DNA of 64,000 bases from Saprospira grandis DSM 2844 (lineage in GTDB: Bacteria > Bacteroidota > Bacteroidia > Chitinophagales > Saprospiraceae): NCBI RefSeq assembly GCF_000275825.1, contig NZ_JH719942.1, positions 2,596,694-2,660,693 of the forward strand, written 5' to 3'. The position numbers and the translations under genes are program-made. The notes under the pieces were generated by a model. That model made no database searches. It was given only the letters and a program-made list of their open reading frames with translations, and was not told the DNA's origin. Of the stretch, positions 25,124 to 32,994 are shown one piece after another. The number at the start of each line of letters is the position of its first letter. Position 1 is the first letter of the stretch.

Positions 25124-26059
25124 ATGCCTAAATACTTCCGCCTTACCGATTTTATTAGGATTCTAATCACTAATATTTTACCTAGCCTACTGGCTTTAGC
25201 TATCCCTATTTCACTACTCTACTGGAACTGGCGCTGGACACTAGCCTATTCCATTAGCTCAATTTTTATTCTGGGCCAAATTGGAGAATGGCGACAACTA
25301 CTGGCCTACGAACCCCCAGCCTGGCTGCATCTGGCCCTTTTTTCCGCCTTTGTCGGCTGGGGGTTTATGCTCTATTATGTCCCCCTCTCGCCTTGGTGGA
25401 GCAGCAGCCTGATCGCCGCCGCTGTACTGGCAAGTAGCTATGGCCTCGATTGGATAAAAGCCCAACCCCAACGCTATTTCTATTATTTGAAAAGCCCAAA
25501 GGTCAATTGGGAACTCTGGCTAGATAAGGAACTCAAAGAGGAGGATTGGCAAGAAATCATTAGCGGCCTGCGAGAGAAAAAATGGTCGAACCCTATTTGG
25601 GAACTAGAAGAACGCTTTTTACAAAAAGATGATCTGCCCAATCCCCTCAATAGGGCGCTCTGGCAAGATGCAAAACAGTTTTTTGAGCAGGAGGAAAACG
25701 GGACGATCTCTCTCGATGGCTATTATGCTCTCCCCACTTATCTGCATTTTTTCCTCCAAACCCCCTATTTTATTGACGGCCTCTGTGCCAGTATTCAGGC
25801 CCCAACAGACAACCAACTTTTCGAGAGCCTGATCGCCAAATGCAATGATTTACTGGCCCAAACCCTAGCCGAAGAACCCCCAAATCAAAGCAGTCGACTG
25901 AGCTCTTACCTCGATCCTCAAGCGCTTTATCGCTATTTTGATAGCTGGCCCCAATTAAGTCCGAATACCCCCAAACTAACCCTACTCCTAGAAGATTTTA
26001 AGGCCCAATTACTGCTGCTGGCTATCCAATATCAAGCAATTCAGGAGGAGGAGGATTAG
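25124..26059 (+). CDS. Membrane protein of unknown function
   Basis: 311 residues from the ATG at 25124. The N-terminal part has about four membrane spans (LITNILPSLLALAIPISLLY, WTLAYSISSIFILGQIG, LALFSAFVGWGFMLYYV, SSSLIAAAVLASSYG). A cytoplasmic or periplasmic domain of about 190 residues rich in Trp, Leu and Glu follows, ending in EEED. No family is recognised. Its start lies 4 nt after a terminator, so expression may depend on read-through. The stop codon shares its last G with the head of an HCE copy. Confidence 0.75.
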   Translation: MPKYFRLTDFIRILITNILPSLLALAIPISLLYWNWRWTLAYSISSIFILGQIGEWRQLLAYEPPAWLHLALFSAFVGWGFMLYYVPLSPWWSSSLIAAAVLASSYGLDWIKAQPQRYFYYLKSPKVNWELWLDKELKEEDWQEIISGLREKKWSNPIWELEERFLQKDDLPNPLNRALWQDAKQFFEQEENGTISLDGYYALPTYLHFFLQTPYFIDGLCASIQAPTDNQLFESLIAKCNDLLAQTLAEEPPNQSSRLSSYLDPQALYRYFDSWPQLSPNTPKLTLLLEDFKAQLLLLAIQYQAIQEEED

Positions 26060-26173
26060 GGGCCTCCGCAGCAAAGCTGCGGCGCTACGCTTCAGGGCTC
26101 GCAGCTCTGCTCGGCCCTGCGGCCTGACGGCCTTGGTCTGCGGCTTCGCCGCCCCCTTTCGCATCGCTAGGCC
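26059..26173 (+). repeat. HCE copy 8 (class A)
   Basis: The first G of the GGGG head is the last base of the preceding TAG stop codon. Hairpins GCAGC-AAA-GCTGC, GGCC-TGAC-GGCC and GCGGC-TTC-GCCGC. Forms a tail-to-tail pair with copy 9. Confidence 0.87.
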
Positions 26174-26233
26174 GTTTGGCCTTCGGCCATAGGGCCAAAG
26201 CAGTAGGCCTAGACTGAAAAAAGCAGGAGGAGC

Positions 26234-26365
26234 GGCTGAGGGATGGATAGTGGTGCGGCGAAGCCGCAGACCCAGGGGCTGAAGCGAAGCGAAAGCCCCG
26301 CAGGGCCGAGCAGACCTGCGAGCCACGACAGAGCCCGACCCGCCCGCAGGGCGGGGCAGCCCCAA
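26234..26365 (-). repeat. HCE copy 9 (class B)
   Basis: Head ends 5 nt from the stop of the TauE/SafE gene on the minus strand (sense to it). Hairpins CCGCCC/GGGCGG, GGGGCT/AGCCCC and TGCGGC-TTC-GCCGCA. Closing stem GGCTG/CAGCC. Confidence 0.87.
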
Positions 26366-26370
26366 AAAAA

Positions 26371-27114
26371 CTACTTAAATATCAGAATTAGTCCGAGGAC
26401 AATGAGCAAGCCATACACCAGCTTATTGAAAAGGGCGGGATTAGACAATTTGCTATTGAAAAAGCGGCCCAAAATTACCCCTGAAATAATTGGGATCAGG
26501 GCAAAGCCCGCCATTTGTAGAATATCGCTAGTATAGCGGCCCATATAGCCGTGTCCAGAAACAACAGCCAGCCCCAAAAGCAAATAATAGCCCTGCAAAG
26601 TGACCCTAAAAACAGCGGGGCGCCAGGCTCTAAAATTGCCATAGAGCACCCCGGCTGGGCCAGCCACATTGTAGGCTGCGCCAAACAATCCCCCAAAAAA
26701 GCCAAAGAGGTAACCCCATTTTCGGCCAGAAGGGCCTTTGGGTTCGCCTACTTCCTCGGCCAATTGATAACTCTGATACAACTTATAGATGGCAAAGGCC
26801 ATAATGAGAAGGCCGAGCAGCTTGCGCATCCAGATAGCGGGCAAAAATTGAGCAACAGAAAGGCCCAAAGGGGCCGCAATCAAAGCCCCGATTAAAAGGG
26901 GGAAGAGCTCTCGCCAATCCATTGTTTTATAATCTTGAATAATAATATAGGCACTACCGCCCAAGGCCAAAATGGCCACCAAGGGCACCGCCTGATCTAG
27001 GCCCAATAATAAGGTTAGCAAAGACATATTGACCATCCCCTCGCCAAAACCAAAAGTAGATTTGACCAAAGAAGCAAGAAAAATAACGCCCATGACCCCA
27101 ATAAAAATTAACAT
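26371..27114 (-). CDS. Sulfite exporter TauE/SafE family permease
   Basis: 247 residues with about seven or eight hydrophobic spans. The N-terminal FLASLVKSTFGFGEGMVNMSLLTLLLG carries the family signature (GxGEGxxxxxLL). A second related half begins near FFGGLFGAAYNVAGPAGVLYG. Members export sulfur oxyanions or organosulfonates across the inner membrane. The substrate is not predictable here. A very good promoter lies upstream, back-to-back with tex. Confidence 0.88.
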   Translation of the reverse strand: MLIFIGVMGVIFLASLVKSTFGFGEGMVNMSLLTLLLGLDQAVPLVAILALGGSAYIIIQDYKTMDWRELFPLLIGALIAAPLGLSVAQFLPAIWMRKLLGLLIMAFAIYKLYQSYQLAEEVGEPKGPSGRKWGYLFGFFGGLFGAAYNVAGPAGVLYGNFRAWRPAVFRVTLQGYYLLLGLAVVSGHGYMGRYTSDILQMAGFALIPIISGVILGRFFNSKLSNPALFNKLVYGLLIVLGLILIFK

Positions 27115-27223
27115 AACTACTTGTTTGCTGAACTTTAGCTAGACCCTATTCTTGGGCCAAAAGGAGGGGGGCAAGGAGAGTAGAATAATCGTCTTAGCGA
27201 AGTTCAAATCAGAAAATATGGGG

Positions 27224-27255
27224 CAAAAGTACGCTTTTATTGCCCGCCAAACAAA
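27224..27255 (-). promoter_or_regulatory. Promoter of the TauE/SafE gene
   Basis: On the minus strand, TTTG (27255-27252), 20-nt spacer and TACTTTTG (27231-27224), a perfect sigma-A match. The predicted start is about 100 nt upstream of the coding region. Confidence 0.75.
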
Positions 27256-27318
27256 AGGCGTTTGCAAGCTCCCCAAAAAGCCATTATCTTATGCCCCTTA
27301 ACTCAAAGCGCTACTTTT

Positions 27319-29436
27319 ATGATCGAACGTATTGCAAAACTGCTAAATATCCATGCTCAGGCTGTATCTAGAGTCATTGAGCTCTTTGAATCTGGGGCAA
27401 CCATCCCTTTTATTGCTCGTTATCGGAAAGAGGCCAGTGGGGGCCTTAATGAGGTAGACCTCATGGCGATTAAAGACGAATGGGAAAAACAACAGGAAAT
27501 TGAAAAGCGGCAGGCTTTTATCCTAGAAAAGATTGAGGAGCAGGGCAAGCTAACAGATGAGCTGGCCAAGAAAATTAAAAACTGCTTTGAGCTGCATCTG
27601 CTTGAAGATCTTTATTTACCTTATAAGAAAAAGCGAAAAACCAGAGCCGATAAGGCCCGTGAGTTTGGTCTAGCGCCCTTGTCGGAATTACTTTTGGCCC
27701 AAAAAGACTTTGATCTAGATGCCATTGTAGAGCCCTTACTCTCTGAAGAAGTTTTAGACGAAGAGGATGCTTTAGAAGGGGCCAGAGATATCATTGCCGA
27801 GCGCATCAACCAAGATGAAACAGCTAGGGCCACCGTTCGTCAGCATTATCAGAAGCGGGCTCGATTTAAGGCAGAAGTGGTAGCGGGCAAAGAAGAAGAG
27901 GCCCAAAAATATAAAAATTACTTTGAGCTAGACCGTCCGCTCAAGCAACTGCAAGCGCATCAGATATTGGCTGTTTTGCGGGCCGAAAAAGAGGGCCTGC
28001 TCAAGGTCCAATTGGCCCCCAATGAAGATTATGTACTCAATGATCTTTGTGGGCAGTTTATCCGAAGAAGTTGCCCCGATCGTTGGGCCGAGCAACTAGA
28101 TATGGCCATAGAAGATGCCTATAAACGGCTGATGAAGCCTTCTATTAGCAATGAGTTTGTTAAGCAAGCCAAGGCGCAGGCTGATTTGGCCTCGATACAG
28201 ATTTTTGCCGATAACCTCCGCCAATTGCTGTTGGCCTCTCCCTTGGGCAACAAAAGAATGATGGCCATTGACCCTGGCTATGCCAGCGGTTGTAAGCTGG
28301 TTTGTTTGTCGGCTACTGGCGAACTACTTGAAGACACCGTTATTTATCCCACACCGCCTCGCAACCGTAAGTTTCAGGCAACCGATACGGTTTTGGACCT
28401 AATCGAAAAGCATCGGATAGAAGCGATTGCGATTGGCAATGGAACGGCGGGGCGAGAAACGGAGCAGTTTATTCGCGAACTTCCCTTTGAGGGAATAGCC
28501 CCAACCATTTTCTTGGTTAATGAAAGTGGGGCCTCTATTTATTCGGCCTCTGAAATTGCTCGTCAGGAATTTCCCGATAAAGACATTACGGTTCGGGGGG
28601 CGGTTTCTATTGGGCGCCGTTTGATGGACCCCTTGGCCGAGTTGGTAAAAATTGACCCTAAATCTATTGGGGTGGGGCAGTACCAACATGATGTGGACCA
28701 AAAACAGCTGCAAAATAAATTGGGGGCGGTGGTTGAAAGCTGTGTAAATGCGGTTGGGGTGGACCTCAATACCGCCAGCGAATACCTCCTCACTTATGTT
28801 TCGGGTTTGGGGCCTGCCTTGGCCCGCAACATTGTCGATTATCGCCGATCGAAGGGGGCTTTTAAGAGCCGGCAAGAACTGCGTTCGGTTAAGCGTTTGG
28901 GCGAAAAAGCCTTTGAGCAGGCTGCGGGCTTCTTGCGCATTCGGAAAGGGATTCACCCATTGGATAATACGGGCGTGCATCCAGAGGCCTATCCAATTGT
29001 AGAGCAGATGGCCAAGGACCTCAATGCCAGCATTGCGGATCTTATTGCGGATAAGAGTTTGCGTAAAAAAATTCAGCTCAAAGATTATGTAAAGGGTGAA
29101 ATTGGGCTCCCTTCTTTGCATGATATTATGAAAGAGTTGGAGAAACCGGGCCGTGATCCTCGTCCGCCCCGTCAAGTTTTCCAGTTTGCGGATGTACATC
29201 AGATAGAGGACCTTAAAGAGGGGATGAAGTTGCCGGGCATTGTGACTAATATTACGGCCTTTGGGGCTTTTGTTGATCTTGGCATTAAGGAAAATGGGCT
29301 CTTGCATAAGTCTCAGATGAGCCATGAAAGAGTAGATGATCCTGCTCGCTTTGTCAAATTGGGCCAAGAGCTAGAAGTGACTATTGTGGGCTTAGAGCTA
29401 GGCCGCAAACGGATCCAGCTCTCAATAATAGAGTAG
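27319..29436 (+). CDS. Tex family RNA-binding transcription accessory protein
   Basis: 705 residues from the ATG at 27319 (MIERIAKLLNIHAQAVSRVIELF). Family layout: N-terminal HTH-like region with ATIPFIARYRKEASGGLNEV, a YqgF/RNase H-like domain (about 310-440: MMAIDPGYASGCKLVCL), helix-hairpin-helix motifs (YLLTYVSGLGPALARNIVDYR), and a C-terminal S1 domain (about 635-705: GIVTNITAFGAFVDLGIKENGLLH). Tex is a conserved cytoplasmic nucleic-acid binding factor that affects transcription. Complete in length. A weaker promoter-like pair TTTG/TATCTTAT lies at 27262-27293. Confidence 0.95.
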   Translation: MIERIAKLLNIHAQAVSRVIELFESGATIPFIARYRKEASGGLNEVDLMAIKDEWEKQQEIEKRQAFILEKIEEQGKLTDELAKKIKNCFELHLLEDLYLPYKKKRKTRADKAREFGLAPLSELLLAQKDFDLDAIVEPLLSEEVLDEEDALEGARDIIAERINQDETARATVRQHYQKRARFKAEVVAGKEEEAQKYKNYFELDRPLKQLQAHQILAVLRAEKEGLLKVQLAPNEDYVLNDLCGQFIRRSCPDRWAEQLDMAIEDAYKRLMKPSISNEFVKQAKAQADLASIQIFADNLRQLLLASPLGNKRMMAIDPGYASGCKLVCLSATGELLEDTVIYPTPPRNRKFQATDTVLDLIEKHRIEAIAIGNGTAGRETEQFIRELPFEGIAPTIFLVNESGASIYSASEIARQEFPDKDITVRGAVSIGRRLMDPLAELVKIDPKSIGVGQYQHDVDQKQLQNKLGAVVESCVNAVGVDLNTASEYLLTYVSGLGPALARNIVDYRRSKGAFKSRQELRSVKRLGEKAFEQAAGFLRIRKGIHPLDNTGVHPEAYPIVEQMAKDLNASIADLIADKSLRKKIQLKDYVKGEIGLPSLHDIMKELEKPGRDPRPPRQVFQFADVHQIEDLKEGMKLPGIVTNITAFGAFVDLGIKENGLLHKSQMSHERVDDPARFVKLGQELEVTIVGLELGRKRIQLSIIE

Positions 29437-29440
29437 GCTT

Positions 29441-29578
29441 GGCCCAGCGCTGCGCAGCCGTGGCCCGCAGGGCCAGACCCAAGCCGCCGAAGGCGGCTGC
29501 AGGGCCGAGCAGACCTGCGAGCGGCGCAGCATAGCGGCGGCCGACCTAGGCGAAGCCTAGCCGGCCGCGGGCCCCAAA
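29441..29578 (-). repeat. HCE copy 10 (class C)
   Basis: Begins 4 nt after the tex stop but antisense to it (tail first). Hairpins CTAGGC-TTC-GCCTAG, AGCCGCC-TTC-GGCGGCT and GGCCC-TGC-GGGCC. Closing stem GGCCC/GGGCC. Confidence 0.88.
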
Positions 29579-29607
29579 TCCTAATTATGCTAGCTGTAGA
29601 TCAAATA

Positions 29608-29646
29608 AAAATGCCATTCCCCGAGAAGAGGAATGGCATTTTTTTG
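29608..29646. terminator. Bidirectional terminator between convergent tex and the T9SS cargo gene
   Basis: AAAATGCCATTCC/GGAATGGCATTTT stem (29608-29620 and 29630-29642) with A and T runs on both sides. Confidence 0.9.
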
Positions 29647-29661
29647 TGCTAGACCAAAGGT

Positions 29662-31320
29662 TTAGTACATTTTGATCAGCTCTTTAGTTTGTTGGAAATC
29701 GGGAGCAGCGATTTGGATAAGGTACAGGCCAGCGGGCCAATCTTGAGCGGGGAGTTGAATCAACTGATGACCGATTTGAGTTTGGGCATCTTGTTCATAA
29801 ATCAATTGGCCGATAGCATCAAAAACGCGGATTTGCAGATCGCGTTCTTGGCTAGACAGGATATCGATTTGGGCGTTACCGCTAGCGGGATTGGGGAAAA
29901 TGCGAATATTTTCCTCTGTTGTTTCGCCATAGAGGCGAGCGACCACCGTGGGGCTATAGCTGAAGCTACCGTCATTATTGACTAGGCGAAGGCGGTAGTA
30001 ATAATTGACATTAGGCAATACCTCATAGTCATTTAATTGGTAGTCTTGAATTAATTGACTACTGCCTTGGGCCGAAACCTGAGCCAAAAAGTTAAATTGG
30101 TTGTTATCTAAGCTGCGTTCTATTTCAAAATGGGAGAGCTCATCCTCTTCTTCGGTGTTCCAATCAACTTGGATATAGTTATTTTCGATAGGGTGAGCCT
30201 CTAGGTCCAACAATTGATTTTGGGCCAAAAGGATATCGGCAGCGGCTACTCCAAACTGAGAGAAGCCATTGAAGCCTGTACGTTCTAGAGAGACGGGGCT
30301 GCCGCCACAATCATCAGCGGTACCGGCAACGGCATTGTCTTTAGTGACTAGCCAAACGGTTTTGGAGAGGAAATTATCATCTTGAGGCCAAACTCTTACG
30401 GCATAATTGCCAGAGCCAGAGCCCGTAAAATCATCAAAGACCCATTGGCCATGATCTAGGCCGCCCCAGTAGTCAATTTGGTAGCCGCTACATTCTAGTT
30501 GGCCGCCAAAGCTATTGTCTAGGCCCGTTTGGAAATATCCCGTGATGACATCATAATCATTGGCGCCAGAAAAATCGAGATGAATATATTGCATTCCTCT
30601 TTGGGCGCCGGCTGCGGCGGGTTCTAGGCCCAAGACATAGCCATAGGTTCCGCCAGCGGCAGAAATAGCTCGGCGGAGTTTTCCTTGTACATAGCCATTA
30701 TCAAAGCTAGACATATTTCCGTTGGTATTTACGGTGTTGTCTAGCATATTGGCTAGGCCAGCTGTGGGGTTCATTAGGCCAAAAACGGCGGGATAAGCGG
30801 CGCCATTTGTGGGTAGGGCAGAGGGATCAGCGGTGATGATTCTATTGGCTGTGGCCGCGCCAGGGCCGCTAAAATCTACGGTATTGCGTACATCGGCTAC
30901 ATTTCCTGTTCCATTGAGCCAAATCACGCCTTGGTCATTGGCCAATTGAAGGTCATAAAAAGAGCCATCATCTACGCCAGTGGCTGCCTGTCCACCCCGA
31001 ACGGCATAACTACCGCTAATGAACTGCGTTTGTCCAGCATTGACATCATCATTGATGAGTTTGGTCGTTCCGGTCCCTCTTTGCTGAAAGAGGTTATCGG
31101 AGTACATATTCCCCTGTACTTCTAGGTAGCCGTCATGCTCCATCAGGGCGGTTGCGCCCATCTGATGCACATCTCCCATGACATAAACATTGGCTCCTGC
31201 TTGGACCTTAATCAGGGCGCCATCATTGTAGAGCTCGTTATTGTGCTGTGCCCAGCTACTTAGAGTAAGTAGTAGAAAGCTACTGCTAAGCAGCCATTTT
31301 TTGTAGTTGTTTAAGGCCAT
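29662..31320 (-). CDS. T9SS type A sorting-domain protein (secreted surface protein)
   Basis: 552 residues. Signal peptide MALNNYKKWLLSSSFLLLTLSSWAQ. The body is Gly/Asn-rich beta structure of unknown function (early part NELYNDGALIKVQAGANVYV, later a fibronectin-like segment near 385-455). The C-terminal domain of about 75 residues is a classic Por secretion tail: IRIFPNPASGNAQIDILS, IRVFDAIGQLIYEQ, WPAGLYLIQI and a short basic end. It should be exported by the type IX system and anchored or released at the surface. Confidence 0.9.
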   Translation of the reverse strand: MALNNYKKWLLSSSFLLLTLSSWAQHNNELYNDGALIKVQAGANVYVMGDVHQMGATALMEHDGYLEVQGNMYSDNLFQQRGTGTTKLINDDVNAGQTQFISGSYAVRGGQAATGVDDGSFYDLQLANDQGVIWLNGTGNVADVRNTVDFSGPGAATANRIITADPSALPTNGAAYPAVFGLMNPTAGLANMLDNTVNTNGNMSSFDNGYVQGKLRRAISAAGGTYGYVLGLEPAAAGAQRGMQYIHLDFSGANDYDVITGYFQTGLDNSFGGQLECSGYQIDYWGGLDHGQWVFDDFTGSGSGNYAVRVWPQDDNFLSKTVWLVTKDNAVAGTADDCGGSPVSLERTGFNGFSQFGVAAADILLAQNQLLDLEAHPIENNYIQVDWNTEEEDELSHFEIERSLDNNQFNFLAQVSAQGSSQLIQDYQLNDYEVLPNVNYYYRLRLVNNDGSFSYSPTVVARLYGETTEENIRIFPNPASGNAQIDILSSQERDLQIRVFDAIGQLIYEQDAQTQIGHQLIQLPAQDWPAGLYLIQIAAPDFQQTKELIKMY

Positions 31321-31355
31321 AAATGTATACTTTTATTGAAATTGTTTTGTAGAAA

Positions 31356-31367
31356 CGAACTAGTTCG
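31356..31367. promoter_or_regulatory. 12-bp palindrome upstream of the T9SS cargo gene
   Basis: Perfect palindrome CGAACTAGTTCG about 36 nt before the start codon. The half TAGTTCG recurs upstream of other minus-strand genes (36380, 56655, 59669 regions). Possible operator or alternative promoter element. Confidence 0.3.
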
Positions 31368-31416
31368 ATTTTTTGTTTTGTGTTCAAGGCTTGGGGGCTA
31401 TAATAATACGTAAAGA

Positions 31417-32472
31417 TTAGCGGTAAGGCTTCTTTGGACCTGCGGCAACTTGTAGTTTTGCCGATATATTCAGGTCCTGCTCTTGGTCCAAAAAGGCATT
31501 TTCATCTGATTTTCCCCAATAGTTGGGACCAATAACAATTGGCGCAGGCTCATCCGAACAAGGCGAAAAAAGGGCCAATTGATAGCGCTTACAGTCTATA
31601 AAGTTATTTTCTTCTACCAAAGTCTTGCCTTTATTGGCATATTGGCAAGAAAGCTTGAGGTTTGTCGAATTACCCTTAAATTGATTTTGTCGAATATTCA
31701 GGCTAGATCGCCGACTCATTTTCTGCAACTTGATGGCCACTCCCTCAAATTGCTCAAATTCATTGTTGCGGATGTTAATCAAACCGCCGCCTAGCATCCA
31801 AATCACTAGGCCAGAATGCCGACCATAGCTTGTAAACTTTTTGAGCTGGTTGTTCTCAAAATCAGTGCTGCCCCCCAACATAATCGAGTTGCAGTTTTCT
31901 ATTTCGTTGCCCATCACTTTGGCCATGCTGCTATTGCGCACATTCAAGGCGCGGTCGCAATTTCTAATCTCAGAGTCTATGAGTTGAATCTTTGCTTGCC
32001 GCTCAGACTGAATGGCCGTATAACAGTCCTCTATTTTACAGTTTCTAATGCTCAAATGACAACCTTCGGTCCGCAAAAGCTGGGCGGGAGCTTCACCAAT
32101 ACCCAAAAACTCACAATACTCAAATTGTGTGCTCCGAACTTGGCCCTCTTCAAAATGCAGGCAGCTATGGTAGAAGCGCAAACCGTTCCAAGGTGCATTG
32201 TTATGCCCCAAAAAACGAATGGGCTTGCGCTTGCTGCCTATGGCCGAAAGTCCGCCTTTGACTAAGATTTGGGTTTCATGCGCAAATTGCAACTCTACGC
32301 CCGCCTCAATACGCAAACAGGCCCCCTCTGCAATGAGTAGGTTTTGCGTAATGATATAAGGACTATTGGCCCGTAACCATTCGGTATCCTCCAAAATAGA
32401 CCCTTCTATATAGGTGGTGGCCCCCAAACTAATAGGCAGTAAAAAAAATAGTAAAAATATCTTGTTCGACAT
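31417..32472 (-). CDS. Right-handed beta-helix (NosD-like) secreted protein
   Basis: 351 residues from the ATG at 32472 with a signal peptide (MSNKIFLLFFLLPISLGA). After WLRANSPYIITQNLLIAEGACLRIEAGVELQF-type entry strands (residues about 30-65) the chain is made of short repeats such as LSIRNCKIEDCYTAIQ, IQLIDSEIRNCDRALNV and LINIRNNEFEQFEGVAI. These are the ladder of a parallel beta-helix. No catalytic residues can be assigned. It may bind or modify surface glycans, but this is open. It has no T9SS tail. Confidence 0.82.
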   Translation of the reverse strand: MSNKIFLLFFLLPISLGATTYIEGSILEDTEWLRANSPYIITQNLLIAEGACLRIEAGVELQFAHETQILVKGGLSAIGSKRKPIRFLGHNNAPWNGLRFYHSCLHFEEGQVRSTQFEYCEFLGIGEAPAQLLRTEGCHLSIRNCKIEDCYTAIQSERQAKIQLIDSEIRNCDRALNVRNSSMAKVMGNEIENCNSIMLGGSTDFENNQLKKFTSYGRHSGLVIWMLGGGLINIRNNEFEQFEGVAIKLQKMSRRSSLNIRQNQFKGNSTNLKLSCQYANKGKTLVEENNFIDCKRYQLALFSPCSDEPAPIVIGPNYWGKSDENAFLDQEQDLNISAKLQVAAGPKKPYR

Positions 32473-32596
32473 AAGCAATGACTAATTAGGGTTGGACAAA
32501 ACAGCCTAAATATAAAGAACTTAGCTCAAACTATCCTATCAAAATAAAATCCTTTTATAGCAGGAGCAAATCCTTTTAAGTAGTTTTTCTTTTTTT

Positions 32597-32722
32597 TTGG
32601 GGCTGCCCCGCCCTGTGGGCGGGTCGGGCTGTCTCGCAGCTCGCTGTTCGCTCGGCCCTGCGGCGGCTATGCCGCCTTGGTCTGGCCCTTTGGGCCCCTG
32701 CTGCCCATCCCTCAGCCGAGGG
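32597..32722 (+). repeat. HCE copy 11 (class B)
   Basis: Hairpins CCGCCC/GGGCGG, GGCGGC-TAT-GCCGCC and GGCCC-TTT-GGGCC. Closing stem GGCTG/CAGCC. Faces copy 12 tail-to-tail across a terminator. With copy 12 and the terminator it accounts for most of the 32473-32994 gap. Confidence 0.87.
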
Positions 32723-32751
32723 CAATTTCTTCGCTTTGGCTGCTTTAGCAT

Positions 32752-32782
32752 AAAAAAAGGCCCAAAGTCAAAGCTTTGGACC
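32752..32782 (-). terminator. Rho-independent terminator downstream of the TonB receptor gene
   Basis: On the minus strand GGTCCAAAG/CTTTGGGCC (one G-U pair) followed by T7. It lies beyond HCE copy 12, so the receptor mRNA would carry that element in its 3' UTR. Confidence 0.8.
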
Positions 32783-32844
32783 ATTTAGTTGGTGATTAGC
32801 GGCATAAACTGCCTAGGCATTAAAAAAAACGGCCAAGAGCAATT

Positions 32845-32990
32845 GGCCTAGCAATGTGGCGGGGTGGCCGAAGGCGCTTGCGCCGCAGGGCCGAGCAAGC
32901 CTGCGAGCCCCAAAGCGACAAGAAGGTCTTTAGACCGCAGTTCGACGACCAAAGGGAGTAACCGCCTGCCGTAGGCAGGAGGCCCCAAAA
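32845..32990 (-). repeat. HCE copy 12 (class A, insertion variant with internal deletion)
   Basis: Sense to the TonB receptor gene, head 4 nt after its stop. Carries the 45-nt insertion with GGTC-TAAA-GACC. The usual GGTCTGGCC block is missing, so the GGCGC/GCGCC hairpin runs directly into TTCGGCCA. Confidence 0.85.
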
Positions 32991-32994
32991 CTAA

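Noticed and set aside
28399..29367. 322-codon open frame antisense to tex
   Set aside because: It is the shadow of the strongly supported tex gene, with no family motifs and low-complexity composition.
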